The translations under genes and the position numbers were made by a program. A stretch of DNA of 41,945 bases from Opitutaceae bacterium (GTDB lineage Bacteria; Verrucomicrobiota; Verrucomicrobiia; Opitutales; Opitutaceae), in contig JAUYAK010000075.1 of assembly GCA_030693515.1 (NCBI GenBank), positions 1 through 41,945 of the forward strand. The letters run 5' to 3'. The notes under the pieces were generated by a model. It was not told the DNA's origin. It saw only the letters and a program-made list of their open reading frames with translations, and did not search any database. Each line of letters opens with the position of its first letter. The stretch's first letter is position 1. Below are positions 23,162 to 32,544 of the stretch, piece by piece.

Positions 23162-26017
23162 ATGAATATCCCTCTTTCCGCCGCGTTCTCGTCCCTCGCT
23201 CGCTTGATGGTGGCTGGCACCATCGCGGCGGCGACGCAGACCGTGGACGCCGCCGCCCCGGCCAACGTCAACTGGAGCGTCCATCGCGGTGATCCCGGTG
23301 GCGGCCAATATGCGGACCTCGCCCAGATCAACGCCACCAATGTCCACCGGCTCGAGCCCGCGTGGCATTACCGCACCGGCGATGCGAGCCAACGCTCGAC
23401 CATGCATGCCAACCCCATCGTCGTGGACGGTGTCATGTATGTGACGACGCCGAGCATGAAGGCCGTGGCCCTCGATGCGCGCACGGGCCGCGAACTCTGG
23501 GCCTTCGATCCGGCGAAGCACAACAACGGCACCGTCATTCGGCTACGGAACCGCGGCGTCACCTATTGGAAGGGCGCGGAAGGCGAACGCATTTTTCACT
23601 TCGTGCGCGAGCGCGTTTACGCCCTCGACGCGAAGACCGGCGCGCTGGTCGGCACATTCGGCAAGGGCGGCTTCATCGATCTGCGGGAGAATCTCGGCGT
23701 CGATCCCGCGGGCGTGTTCATCGAGATGACGTCGCCCGGCGCCATCTACAAAAATTTCCTGATCCTCGGCTCGCGCGTGAACGAAAGCTACGACGCCTCG
23801 CCGGGCCATATCCGGGCCTTCGACACCGTGACGGGCGAACTCCGGTGGATCTTTCACACCATTCCCCGGAAGGGCGACGTCGGCCACGAGACCTGGCAAT
23901 GGATCGACGGCGAGAACTACGGCGGTGCCAACGCCTGGGGCGGCGTCACCATCGACGAAAAACGCGGCTGGGCCTTCGTCGCGACCGGCTCGCCCACGGA
24001 GGATTTCTACGGCGGGTTTCGCAAAGGTCACAATCTGTTCGGCAATTGTGTCATCGCCCTCGACGCGACCACCGGCGCGCGGAAGTGGCACTTCCAAACC
24101 ATCCACCACGATCTCTGGGACTACGATAATCCGCCTGCGCCCATGCTGGTGAGCCTCACCACGGGCGGAAAATCGCGCGATGTCGTCGTGCAGCTCACGA
24201 AGATGGGTTTCACCTTCGTCTTGGATCGGGACACCGGCGAATCGCTGTTTCCGATCAACGAAATGCCGGTCCCCCAGTCCCGCGTGCCCGGCGAAGAAAC
24301 GGCCCCCACCCAACCGATCCCGCTGAAACCCGCGCCACTCGTCCGGCAACAACTCACCGAGGCTGACCTGACGAACATCACGCCGGAGGCCCGCCAGTTC
24401 GCGCTAAACCGGTTTCGGCAGCATGACTCCGGTCCCCTCTTCACCCCGCCCAGCCTGCGCGGCACGATTACGACGCCCGGCCACCTCGGCGGCTCGGAGT
24501 GGCACGGCGCGTCTTTCGATCCCTCGTTGAATGTCCTTTACGTAAACGTGAACGAGCTGCCCTCCATCAACCGCCTGCGACCGGTTTATGGGCGGACCAC
24601 CGGCAGCGGCCCCGCGCTGACTCCCGTGCAGCACGGCCGGCAGATTTACGAACTCGCCTGCCTGGCCTGCCACGGTGCCGCGCGGCAGGGCACACCTCCA
24701 CTGGTGCCGAGCCTGGTGCCCCTGCAAAAGAGCGAGGAGGAGAACCGCGCCATCATCACCCAAGGTCGCAACAGCATGCCGGCCTTCACCCAGCTGCGCC
24801 CCGCCGAAGTGAACGCACTGCTGGCCTTTTTGAAAAGCGCGCCGGGCGCAGCCCCCGCCGTCGCGTCGGCGAAAGCGCCCGAACGCTACACCGTCGATGG
24901 CTACGCGCTCTTCACCGACCAGAACGGCTTTCCCGGCATCTCTCCGCCGTGGGGCACTTTGAACGCCGTCGATCTCGTGAAGGGGGAAATCCTCTGGAAA
25001 GTTCCGCTCGGGGAATTCCCCGCGCTCGCCGCCAAGGGTATTCGCAATACCGGCACGCCGAACTTCGGCGGAGCCGTGGCGACCTCCGGCGGCCTGATTT
25101 TCATCGCCGCCACCGCCGACGAAAAAATCCGCGCCTTCGAAAAACACACCGGCCGGGTGCTCTGGGAATATCAGCTGCCGTCCGGCGGCTATGCCACCCC
25201 GAGCGTTTACCAACTCGACGGTCGGCAATACGTGGCCATCGCCGCCGGTGGCAGCGGCAAGAACGCCACCAAAGCCGGGGATTCGATCCTGGTCTTTGCG
25301 CTGCCGAAATCGCCCGAGGTGGAAAAATCGCCCGTCGCGACAGCCCCCTCCGCACCTGCGGACACCGCGTGGATCTCCCTGTTCGATGGCGCCACGTTGC
25401 ACGGCTGGGTGCACCTCAACGGCGCGCACACCTTCTCCGTCGAAGACGGGGCCATCGTCGGTCGAACGGTCGAATCCAGTGCATCGGTGAATTCGTTCCT
25501 CTGCACCACGCGCGAATTCGGCGACTTCGAACTGGAGCTGGAGACCATGATCGATCCGGTGACGAACTCCGGCATCCAAATCCGCTCCACGACCAAGCCC
25601 GTCAGCACCGGCAAGACCAACGACACCAGGGCCGGCCGGGTGAACGGCCCCCAGGTGGAGATCCGCCGCTACTACGCAGGCCAGCCGACCACCGGCGTGC
25701 TCTACGGCGAAGCCATCGGGACTGGCTGGTTGTCGTCCAAAGAAAAAATCGCCGCCGGCCACCCGCACTTCAGCGCCGAAGGCTGGAACAAGCTGCGCAT
25801 CGTGGCCCGCGGGCCCCGCATCCAAACATGGGTCAACGACCACTTGATCGAGGACCTGGTCAACGAAGCCGTGTTCAAGACCCACCCGACGGGTTTCATC
25901 GGCCTGCAGGTCCACGGCCTGAACGGCCGCGAGCCCGGTTTCCGGGAACACGGCCTCAGCACACACCTGCCCCTCACAATGAAGTTCCGGAACATCCGCC
26001 TCCGGCCGCTGCCGTAA
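23162..26017 (+). CDS. PQQ-dependent dehydrogenase with cytochrome c and DUF1080 domains
   Basis: Predicted 951-residue periplasmic multidomain enzyme. The signal peptide ends near VDAAAP (32). An eight-bladed PQQ propeller of the quinoprotein glucose dehydrogenase type begins with NWSVHRGDPGGGQYADLAQIN and includes HDLWDYDNPPAPML. It is interrupted by a cytochrome c module with haem motif Cys500-L-A-Cys503-His504 and MPAFTQL as a candidate Met ligand, and resumes with NTGTPNFGGAVATSGGLIF. From about residue 737 (WISLFDGATLHGW) there is a DUF1080/3-keto-disaccharide hydrolase domain with GDFELELETM, SGIQIRS and the NGPQVEIRR strand, ending FRNIRLRPLP. The protein may oxidise a sugar and then cleave the keto-glycoside, passing electrons to its own haem; the order and regiochemistry are inference. 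Upstream is the TonB receptor. Confidence 0.9.
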   Translation: MNIPLSAAFSSLARLMVAGTIAAATQTVDAAAPANVNWSVHRGDPGGGQYADLAQINATNVHRLEPAWHYRTGDASQRSTMHANPIVVDGVMYVTTPSMKAVALDARTGRELWAFDPAKHNNGTVIRLRNRGVTYWKGAEGERIFHFVRERVYALDAKTGALVGTFGKGGFIDLRENLGVDPAGVFIEMTSPGAIYKNFLILGSRVNESYDASPGHIRAFDTVTGELRWIFHTIPRKGDVGHETWQWIDGENYGGANAWGGVTIDEKRGWAFVATGSPTEDFYGGFRKGHNLFGNCVIALDATTGARKWHFQTIHHDLWDYDNPPAPMLVSLTTGGKSRDVVVQLTKMGFTFVLDRDTGESLFPINEMPVPQSRVPGEETAPTQPIPLKPAPLVRQQLTEADLTNITPEARQFALNRFRQHDSGPLFTPPSLRGTITTPGHLGGSEWHGASFDPSLNVLYVNVNELPSINRLRPVYGRTTGSGPALTPVQHGRQIYELACLACHGAARQGTPPLVPSLVPLQKSEEENRAIITQGRNSMPAFTQLRPAEVNALLAFLKSAPGAAPAVASAKAPERYTVDGYALFTDQNGFPGISPPWGTLNAVDLVKGEILWKVPLGEFPALAAKGIRNTGTPNFGGAVATSGGLIFIAATADEKIRAFEKHTGRVLWEYQLPSGGYATPSVYQLDGRQYVAIAAGGSGKNATKAGDSILVFALPKSPEVEKSPVATAPSAPADTAWISLFDGATLHGWVHLNGAHTFSVEDGAIVGRTVESSASVNSFLCTTREFGDFELELETMIDPVTNSGIQIRSTTKPVSTGKTNDTRAGRVNGPQVEIRRYYAGQPTTGVLYGEAIGTGWLSSKEKIAAGHPHFSAEGWNKLRIVARGPRIQTWVNDHLIEDLVNEAVFKTHPTGFIGLQVHGLNGREPGFREHGLSTHLPLTMKFRNIRLRPLP

Positions 26018-26045
26018 TGCCACGCGCGCCGGCCGCTGACTCCGC

Positions 26046-26084
26046 TCAGCCGTGTCCGAGCTTCTGGTATATGATCCCGTGCGG
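26046..26084 (-). pseudogene. Decayed second copy of the ettA 3' end
   Basis: These 39 bases match the last 39 bases of ettA (27519-27557) at 34 of 39 positions, in the same orientation and reading frame. They encode PHGIIYQKLGHG plus a TGA stop, against PHRIKYRKLGHG plus TGA in ettA. There is no start codon or upstream ettA sequence, so it is a remnant. It lies just beyond the stop of the serine hydrolase gene, so the hydrolase is bracketed by two copies of the ettA tail. The similarity stops abruptly at the upstream side (26085 against 27558). Confidence 0.75.
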
Positions 26085-26095
26085 TCGGCTAGGGA

Positions 26096-27448
26096 TCAGG
26101 GTGCCGCCTGCTGGCGGAGGCCACGGGATTCACCCAGGACTGTGGCCCAGCGCAGCGCAGCCTCGCCGGCCCGATCGAACCAAATCCAGACATCGAGCCC
26201 CGGCACGTAATGCACACCGGCCGCGGTCATGAACATCTCGTAGTTGAGACCGTCGTTCACGCGACAGAACGCGCGCTCCGCCGACAGCTCGAGACTCACC
26301 TGACCCAGTTTCTCCACCGCATAGACGCCAGCCAGCGCCGCCCGGCTGTCGGCCTTGAACTCCCGGATTGCCGGGGCCGGACAAGCCGCCTGCTCGCGTC
26401 CCTCCAGCAACTCGACCAGCGCCGCCACCAATCGTGGCCGCAGCCATTGCGGCATGGCGTTGTTGGTCATGAACGAAATCGAGCGGCGCGCCGGCACGTC
26501 GCGGTAGGCCACGGCATAGAACGCCTGCCAATCACCGCTATACCAATGACGCGTGCCCTCGGGCGAAGCATACCAACTGAGCAGGCTGATGCCCGTCCGG
26601 CGTCCGTCGTCCAGCGTCGCCGTAGCCAGGCCGGGACCGGGCGCATTTTTTCCCGGCAGTGCGCCCGGCGGCAAAAACGCCTGGTTCCATCGGTGCAGAT
26701 CGCGCGTGGACAAATACAAATTACTCCCACCGTAGAACCCTTCGTTGTCCAACGCGTCGAAGAGCGCGAGCCCGTCGGGACCGGCCTGATAGCCGGCGGT
26801 CCGCACTCCCCGCCAGTCCGCCAGGCGCGCCGGCCGCACGAACACGGAGGTCAGCGCCGCCCGGCGAAAAAAGCGCTCCCCCAGAAACTCCGCGTAGATC
26901 CAGCCCGAAACCCGTTCGATCACCATGGCGGCAAGATCGTAGCCGAGGTTGCTGTAGGCGAACCCATGCCCCGGTCGCATCGTCAGCGCCGGCCGGCGCT
27001 CGGCCAGCACCTGCAAGTGCACCTGATTCGTCCGGACCGAGTCTTTCGGGACGATCTGATCGAAGTAGTTATAGTCCGGCAGCCCGTTGCTGTGGGCGAG
27101 GAGATGCCGAATCTTCACCTCGGCGTAGGGAAACGGCGGCAGGTGCCGCTGCACGCCATCGTCGAGACTGAGCCGGCCCTCCTCCTGCAGCAAGAGGATG
27201 GCCGCCGCGGTAAACATCTTGGCGAGCGAAGCGCCATCGACCGGCGTGTCGGGGGTGAAATCGCGGCCGGCGGCCACGTTGGCCGGGCCGAAGCCCGCCT
27301 CGTAGATCACGCGGCCCTCCTCCGCCACCACCACCGCCCCGTTCAAGAGCCCGCGGTCGTGCAGCCCGCGCAGCAAGGCCGCGAGCCGCGGGCCGCGCGG
27401 ATCAGCTTCGGCCGCCGACGCCACCGCCGTCATCGCCAGCAGCAGCAC
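26096..27448 (-). CDS. Secreted serine hydrolase (beta-lactamase/class C family), start uncertain
   Basis: Predicted serine beta-lactamase-like hydrolase, about 450 residues from the GTG at 27448. After a short hydrophobic leader (LLLAMTAVASAAEA) it shows GAVVVAEEGRVIYEAGFG, the catalytic S-x-x-K in DGASLAKMF, HLLAHSNGLPDYNYF and the Y-x-N motif in FAYSNLGYDLAAMVIERVSG. A C-terminal domain of about 110 residues follows. Members cleave peptides, esters or beta-lactams; the substrate is unknown. The natural start is unclear: the full leader-like frame (RPAFRCWLPVLLLAM) has no ATG before the hydrophobic part. The ATG at 27519 that overlaps the ettA stop is in another frame and ends after 29 codons. 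The 5' end may have been lost when the gene was inserted at the ettA 3' end. Confidence 0.75.
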   Translation of the reverse strand: MLLLAMTAVASAAEADPRGPRLAALLRGLHDRGLLNGAVVVAEEGRVIYEAGFGPANVAAGRDFTPDTPVDGASLAKMFTAAAILLLQEEGRLSLDDGVQRHLPPFPYAEVKIRHLLAHSNGLPDYNYFDQIVPKDSVRTNQVHLQVLAERRPALTMRPGHGFAYSNLGYDLAAMVIERVSGWIYAEFLGERFFRRAALTSVFVRPARLADWRGVRTAGYQAGPDGLALFDALDNEGFYGGSNLYLSTRDLHRWNQAFLPPGALPGKNAPGPGLATATLDDGRRTGISLLSWYASPEGTRHWYSGDWQAFYAVAYRDVPARRSISFMTNNAMPQWLRPRLVAALVELLEGREQAACPAPAIREFKADSRAALAGVYAVEKLGQVSLELSAERAFCRVNDGLNYEMFMTAAGVHYVPGLDVWIWFDRAGEAALRWATVLGESRGLRQQAAP

Positions 27449-27518
27449 CGGCAGCCAGCAGCGGAAGGCGGGGCGAGGCCGGTTCCTCGCCGGCCGGATG
27501 GGTTGGAGATCGCGCGCA

Positions 27519-29210
<1,692 letters not shown>

Positions 29211-29222
29211 GAGCGGGAGCGT

Positions 29223-29477
29223 CTAGGGATTCGTCAGGGTTTCAAGCCGCGCGAGCCACGCCAGCGCCGCTGCCCGATCCGCGCCGCACATCGCCTCCGT
29301 CGGCCGCAGACTCGCGCACACGGCCGGGCGCTCAGGTTGACCGAAGAGCGCGCAGCGCAGGTCGGGCGTGAGCTGCACACACGGGATGCCCGCCGGTTTG
29401 CCGTGCGGCCTGCCGGGAATCGGCGACGAGATCGAGAGCGCGATGCAGCACGCGCCGCAGCTCGGGCGGCAGTCCAT
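29223..29477 (-). CDS. YkgJ-family Cys-cluster protein, copy 1
   Basis: Predicted 84-residue protein of the YkgJ (zinc/iron-chelating) family. The N-terminus is M-D-C-R-P-S-CGACC, with four Cys within the first eleven residues. Further Cys are in [20 protein letters not shown] and MCG, and the segment [15 protein letters not shown] is characteristic. These proteins are thought to bind a metal or Fe-S cluster; their function is not settled. It lies 12 bases before ettA and may be cotranscribed with it. A near copy at 30862-31119 matches at 59 of the first 68 residues, while the last part differs. The lower-GC segment between the copies holds a methyltransferase. Confidence 0.82.
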   Translation of the reverse strand: MDCRPSCGACCIALSISSPIPGRPHGKPAGIPCVQLTPDLRCALFGQPERPAVCASLRPTEAMCGADRAAALAWLARLETLTNP

Positions 29478-29538
29478 GCCCGCGACGCGCCACGGCGCAA
29501 GCTCGCTAGCCTACCCCAGTCCCGCCCTTTCCGTGTTA

Positions 29539-29551
29539 TTACTGTCAGTAA
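29539..29551. promoter_or_regulatory. Short dyad, possible operator before the lower-GC segment
   Basis: TTACTGTCAGTAA is a six-base perfect inverted repeat (TTACTG/CAGTAA) around one central base. It is embedded in AT-richer DNA about 30 bases before the GTG at 29580, and ATTAC/GTAAT repeats extend around it (29538-29559). Such dyads are typical of repressor sites, but no promoter consensus can be tied to it with confidence. Confidence 0.3.
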
Positions 29552-29579
29552 CTGGTAATGCTTTAAGAGGGTCGTTGCT

Positions 29580-29954
29580 GTGAAAACGGAGAAGATTGAG
29601 ACTGCCGTGGCACGAATCGCTCAACTGGAGGCTGAGGAATCCCCTTTGCTGCTGAAGATTCAGTTCCCTCCTCCCGGCTGTCAAAACGTCGAGGCCTGGC
29701 GTCGGGTTCAGTCATATCCACTGATCGTCCTGCGGCGGTCGTTGGGTGAACAGCGCGGACTATTGGCGGGGCTCGGGGGATGCCAGCTTGATCTTCGTTT
29801 TGACCTGCCGGGCTGTGGACTGCGGGGAATAGTGGCCGGGGGCGAATCCGACCTTACCCGCGATTATTTATGGCACGCGAGGGTTTTAATCCACGCGCCG
29901 CCGACACATCTACTGTTGCAACCGGTCTGCCACCCGTGTGTTGAACGGCAATGA
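29580..29954 (+). CDS. Hypothetical protein of the lower-GC segment
   Basis: Possible 124-residue protein starting at GTG 29580. I do not recognise it. The N-terminal helix (KTEKIETAVARIAQLEAEES) is plausible protein sequence, followed by a mixed region with four Cys and a C-terminal HAPPTHLLL stretch. No signal peptide or membrane segment is visible. Its TGA at 29952-29954 ends one base before the ATG of the methyltransferase gene, which suggests an operon and is the best support for it being real. Base composition is clearly lower in GC than the surrounding genes, as in the methyltransferase gene. It could be a chance frame. Confidence 0.35.
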   Translation: MKTEKIETAVARIAQLEAEESPLLLKIQFPPPGCQNVEAWRRVQSYPLIVLRRSLGEQRGLLAGLGGCQLDLRFDLPGCGLRGIVAGGESDLTRDYLWHARVLIHAPPTHLLLQPVCHPCVERQ

Positions 29955-29955
29955 A

Positions 29956-30696
29956 ATGACCCGGTGGGAGCGGATTGGCGAAACTACGACATGGGGGCGT
30001 TATCTCGCAGACATAGAGCGGCGGACTATAATGCGTGCGTGGAACCTGCTTGGAAAGGTCGGAAAGGCGCTTGAGGTAGGCTGTGGTGGCGGGCGTTGGT
30101 CACAGCTCCTCGCTGATCGAGGATGGGACATGACCTGCATCGATGTGGACGCAGATGATTTGTCCCTTTGCCAGCGAAGAATTCCCACTGCTAAGTGCGT
30201 GCTGGCCTCGCCGCGCGACGAATTCCTCCCTTGTGGCGATGCCGCGATCGATTTACTTCTGTGTATCGAGGTCGTCCCGGTGATCGAATCCGCGTGGTTC
30301 ATTCGGGAAACCCGTCGGGTCCTCACTGATGGTGGCCTTTTGGTCGGGGTTTTCATCAACGGTCACTCTCTCCGGGGCGTGGTGTCTCGCCGCAAAGAGC
30401 ACCTCATTGGACGCGAGGGGCACGCGCGCTTCTATCGGGCATCCTATGGAAGCTTCAAGGAGCAGCTAACCGAATCGGGATTTAAGGTGCTGGACGAGGA
30501 GTCATTTTGCTGGGGCCCTTTTCGTCGCGACAGCAACTCGCCGTTTGTCCCGCTATGGTCGAGCATGGAGCGGGCCCTGCATCTGAATCGGGTGGTAACG
30601 AAAGGTCCTTGGGTCGCATTTATCGCCTGCAAGGGCGTGACAGTCTCCGGGTCAACGCATGCTGCACCACAAGTATCGCCCCGAGGCGCTGCGTAG
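29956..30696 (+). CDS. Class I SAM-dependent methyltransferase
   Basis: Predicted 246-residue soluble methyltransferase. SAM-binding motif I is ALEVGCGGGRWSQLLADRG (about 38-56), followed by the acidic motif II CIDVDADD, then FLPCGDAAIDLLLCIEVVPVI (motif IV region) and ETRRVLTDGGLLVGVFING, the usual pattern of small-molecule or lipid methyltransferases (Methyltransf_11 type). The segment GREGHARFYRASYGSFKEQLTESGFKVLDEE is a typical post-core element. The substrate is not evident. The ATG at 29956 is used; an in-frame GTG at 29938 overlaps the preceding frame. The gene is lower in GC than its surroundings and lies between two YkgJ-like copies, so acquisition by transfer is likely. The 165 bases after it (30697-30861) hold nothing I recognise. 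Confidence 0.8.
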   Translation: MTRWERIGETTTWGRYLADIERRTIMRAWNLLGKVGKALEVGCGGGRWSQLLADRGWDMTCIDVDADDLSLCQRRIPTAKCVLASPRDEFLPCGDAAIDLLLCIEVVPVIESAWFIRETRRVLTDGGLLVGVFINGHSLRGVVSRRKEHLIGREGHARFYRASYGSFKEQLTESGFKVLDEESFCWGPFRRDSNSPFVPLWSSMERALHLNRVVTKGPWVAFIACKGVTVSGSTHAAPQVSPRGAA

Positions 30697-30861
30697 TTGT
30701 CGGGCGCAAAAATGCTGGCGAGCGAGAATCGGGGTAACCTCAGACAGAGCACATTCGCTTTCATCGACTTTTCTTCGACAAAAATCTGCCGCCTCCATGG
30801 CCGCCAGATCACGACACCACGAAACTCTGATTTCGATGCTAGCGCGTAGCCGGAACGCCGC

Positions 30862-31119
30862 TCATGTCGGCGCCGTAGCCAGTTCGAGAGCACCTAGCGC
30901 GCGCAACGCCTCCAGACGATCGACGCCGCACATGCCCTCGCTCGGTCGCAGGCTCGCGCAGACGGCCGGGCGCTCGGGCTGGCCGAAAAGCGCGCAGCGC
31001 AAATCTGGCAGCAACTGCACGCACCGCACACCCGCCGGCTTGCCGTGCGGCATGCCGGGGATCGGCGACGAGATCGAGGGCGCGATGCAGCACGCGCCGC
31101 AGCCGGGGCGGCAGTCCAT
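30862..31119 (-). CDS. YkgJ-family Cys-cluster protein, copy 2
   Basis: Predicted 85-residue paralogue of the gene at 29223-29477, in the same orientation. It has [11 protein letters not shown] at the N-terminus, [33 protein letters not shown] and MCGVD; all the Cys positions of copy 1 are kept. Only nine of the first 68 residues differ, but the C-terminal 16 residues are unrelated or strongly diverged. Similarity at the DNA level seems to continue a few tens of bases upstream of the start. An in-frame upstream extension exists, but the ATG at 31119 is preferred because it aligns with copy 1. It is divergent from the BON-domain lipoprotein gene (109 bases). Confidence 0.82.
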   Translation of the reverse strand: MDCRPGCGACCIAPSISSPIPGMPHGKPAGVRCVQLLPDLRCALFGQPERPAVCASLRPSEGMCGVDRLEALRALGALELATAPT

Positions 31120-31228
31120 GGGATTCACGCTCCGCGACGGCCCACGCAAGGCAAGCCCGGCAAACTTCGGCATGGAACCCCGCCGTTGCACGGTTTTCAT
31201 ACCCATCCATAAACCAAACCCCACGCGC

Positions 31229-31540
31229 ATGAAACGAATCCTCCTGCCTCTCGCCCTCATCCTGACCCTCGCCTTCGCCGGCTGCGCGAGCACCCCAACC
31301 AAGGAAAGCACCGGCGAGTATCTCGACGGCGCCGCCATCACCACCAAGGTCAAGACGGCCCATGTGCGCGATCCCTTGGTGAAGGCCTTCGATATCAGCG
31401 TGGAAACCTTCAAGGGCATCGTGCAGCTCGCGGGATTCGTGGACACGGCCGAGCAAAAGGCGCGCGCCGAGGAACTGGCAAAAGCGGTGCCAGGCGTGAC
31501 CGACGTGAAGAATGCGATCATGGTGAAGACCGCGAAATGA
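31229..31540 (+). CDS. BON-domain lipoprotein (OsmY-like)
   Basis: Predicted 103-residue envelope lipoprotein. The signal sequence [19 protein letters not shown] ends in a lipobox with Cys19. It is followed by a short linker and one BON domain (about 38-102): [25 protein letters not shown], then [33 protein letters not shown]. The pattern of V-x-L-x-G-x-V and A-x-x-V-x-G-V-x-x-V-x-N is diagnostic. BON domains bind phospholipid surfaces and often help envelope integrity under osmotic stress. Family members often have two BON domains; this one has a single domain. The ATG at 31229 is chosen for the signal peptide; the frame is open upstream without any similarity. tRNA-Val lies 60 bases downstream on the other strand. 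Confidence 0.88.
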   Translation: MKRILLPLALILTLAFAGCASTPTKESTGEYLDGAAITTKVKTAHVRDPLVKAFDISVETFKGIVQLAGFVDTAEQKARAEELAKAVPGVTDVKNAIMVKTAK

Positions 31541-31599
31541 GGCTCGATCGGGAGCGCCAACCCACGCCACCTCGCCTCATCGCTTCATCTCGGGAACGA

Positions 31600-31676
31600 T
31601 GGTGGACGCTGCCGGACTCGAACCGGCGACCCCCTGCGTGTGAAGCAGGTGCTCTAACCAACTGAGCTAAGCGTCC
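31600..31676 (-). tRNA. tRNA-Val (anticodon CAC)
   Basis: Read on the minus strand from 31676, the cloverleaf is complete. The acceptor stem GGACGCT pairs with AGCGTCC, and the D arm has the usual AGCTCAGTTGG. The anticodon stem CCTGC/GCAGG carries loop TTCACAC, giving anticodon CAC (codon GTG). A T arm with GGTTCGAGTCC follows, then discriminator A, and the CCA end is encoded in the DNA (31602-31600). No integrase gene or duplicated tRNA 3' end was seen beside it. Confidence 0.95.
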
Positions 31677-31790
31677 GTCCTGAGGGCGGGAACGTGGACA
31701 GCCCCCGCGGGCGAATCAATCCCGTTTTCGAGGACGGCCTCGCGCGGCCTTGCGGTGGAGCGCGTTGACCCACCTCGACCCAGCCCTCGG

Positions 31791-32444
31791 TCATTTTTTC
31801 GTGATGACAGGCCGCTTTCGATCCGGGGCGACCGTGCGGCAGATTTCGCACCCCGTGCCGTCGCAGCCGCGGGCGGTGCAGTGCTCGCGCCCATAAAAAA
31901 TGATCCGCAGGTGCAGGGCGTTCCAATGGTCGCGTGGGAAGAGTTTCTTCAGGTCGGCCTCGGTCTGCTCCACGTTTTTCCCGCTCGTGAGCTTCCAGCG
32001 CTGGGCGAGGCGGTGGATGTGCGTGTCCACGGGAAACGCCGGCACGCCAAAGGCCTGCGCCATGACCACGCTCGCGGTCTTGTGCCCCACCCCCGGCAGC
32101 TCCTCGAGCTCCGCAAAGGTCCGCGGCACCGCGCCGCCGTGTTTCTCCAAGAGAATCCGCGAGAGCCCCGCGATCGCCTCGGCCTTGCGCGGGGCGAGGC
32201 CGCAGGGGCGCACGATGGCGTCAATCTGCGCGACGGTGAGGGCGGCCATTTTGTGCGGCGTGTCGGCGAGGGCGAAGAGCGCGGGCGTGGTGAGGTTGAC
32301 ACGCTTGTCGGTGCATTGCGCGGAGAGCAGGACGGCGACGAGCAGCGTGAACGCGTCGCGATGGTCGAGCGGCACGGGTGTCGCGGGGTAGAGCTCCGCG
32401 AGACGGCGGTCGATCCACGCGGCGCGTTCTTGCTTGGTCGTCAT
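31791..32444 (-). CDS. nth: Endonuclease III
   Basis: Predicted 217-residue base-excision repair glycosylase/AP lyase acting on oxidised pyrimidines. The helix-hairpin-helix LPGVGHKTA carries catalytic Lys122, and PVDTHIHR carries Asp140. LLSAQCTDKRVN near the N-terminus is a family signature. The C-terminal iron-sulfur loop has four Cys (189, 194, 199, 202) spaced C-x4-C-x4-C-x2-C, unlike the E. coli pattern C-x6-C-x2-C-x5-C; cluster binding is plausible but not assured. The ATG at 32444 gives a length close to the family norm (about 210). A solo REP-like unit and a TonB receptor gene lie upstream. Confidence 0.92.
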   Translation of the reverse strand: MTTKQERAAWIDRRLAELYPATPVPLDHRDAFTLLVAVLLSAQCTDKRVNLTTPALFALADTPHKMAALTVAQIDAIVRPCGLAPRKAEAIAGLSRILLEKHGGAVPRTFAELEELPGVGHKTASVVMAQAFGVPAFPVDTHIHRLAQRWKLTSGKNVEQTEADLKKLFPRDHWNALHLRIIFYGREHCTARGCDGTGCEICRTVAPDRKRPVITKK

Positions 32445-32509
32445 GCGCGGCTAACAGAACGGCCCCGCCAGCGGAAACAATTCCCGATTACAGCCCGCGG
32501 GGAAGGCGG

Positions 32510-32532
32510 GCGGGCAGGGACGCCCGCGCTAC
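32510..32532 (-). repeat. Solo REP-like hairpin headed by GTAG
   Basis: On the minus strand, GTAG (32532-32529) is followed after one base by a perfect 6-base-pair hairpin, GCGGGC (32527-32522), loop GTCCCT, GCCCGC (32515-32510). The loop is identical to that of the left unit of the element at 12729-12805, so both belong to one repeat family. It sits in the 100-base gap between nth and the TonB receptor gene. No inverted partner was found in this gap. Confidence 0.5.
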
Positions 32533-32544
32533 CCGGGACGCGCC

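Noticed and set aside
24404-26023. Open frame antisense to the PQQ-DUF1080 gene
   Set aside because: No domain similarity and composition typical of an antisense frame; the sense product is convincing.
31600-31676. tRNA-Val as an integration site for a genomic island
   Set aside because: No integrase and no duplicated tRNA 3' end were seen on either side; neighbouring genes look native.
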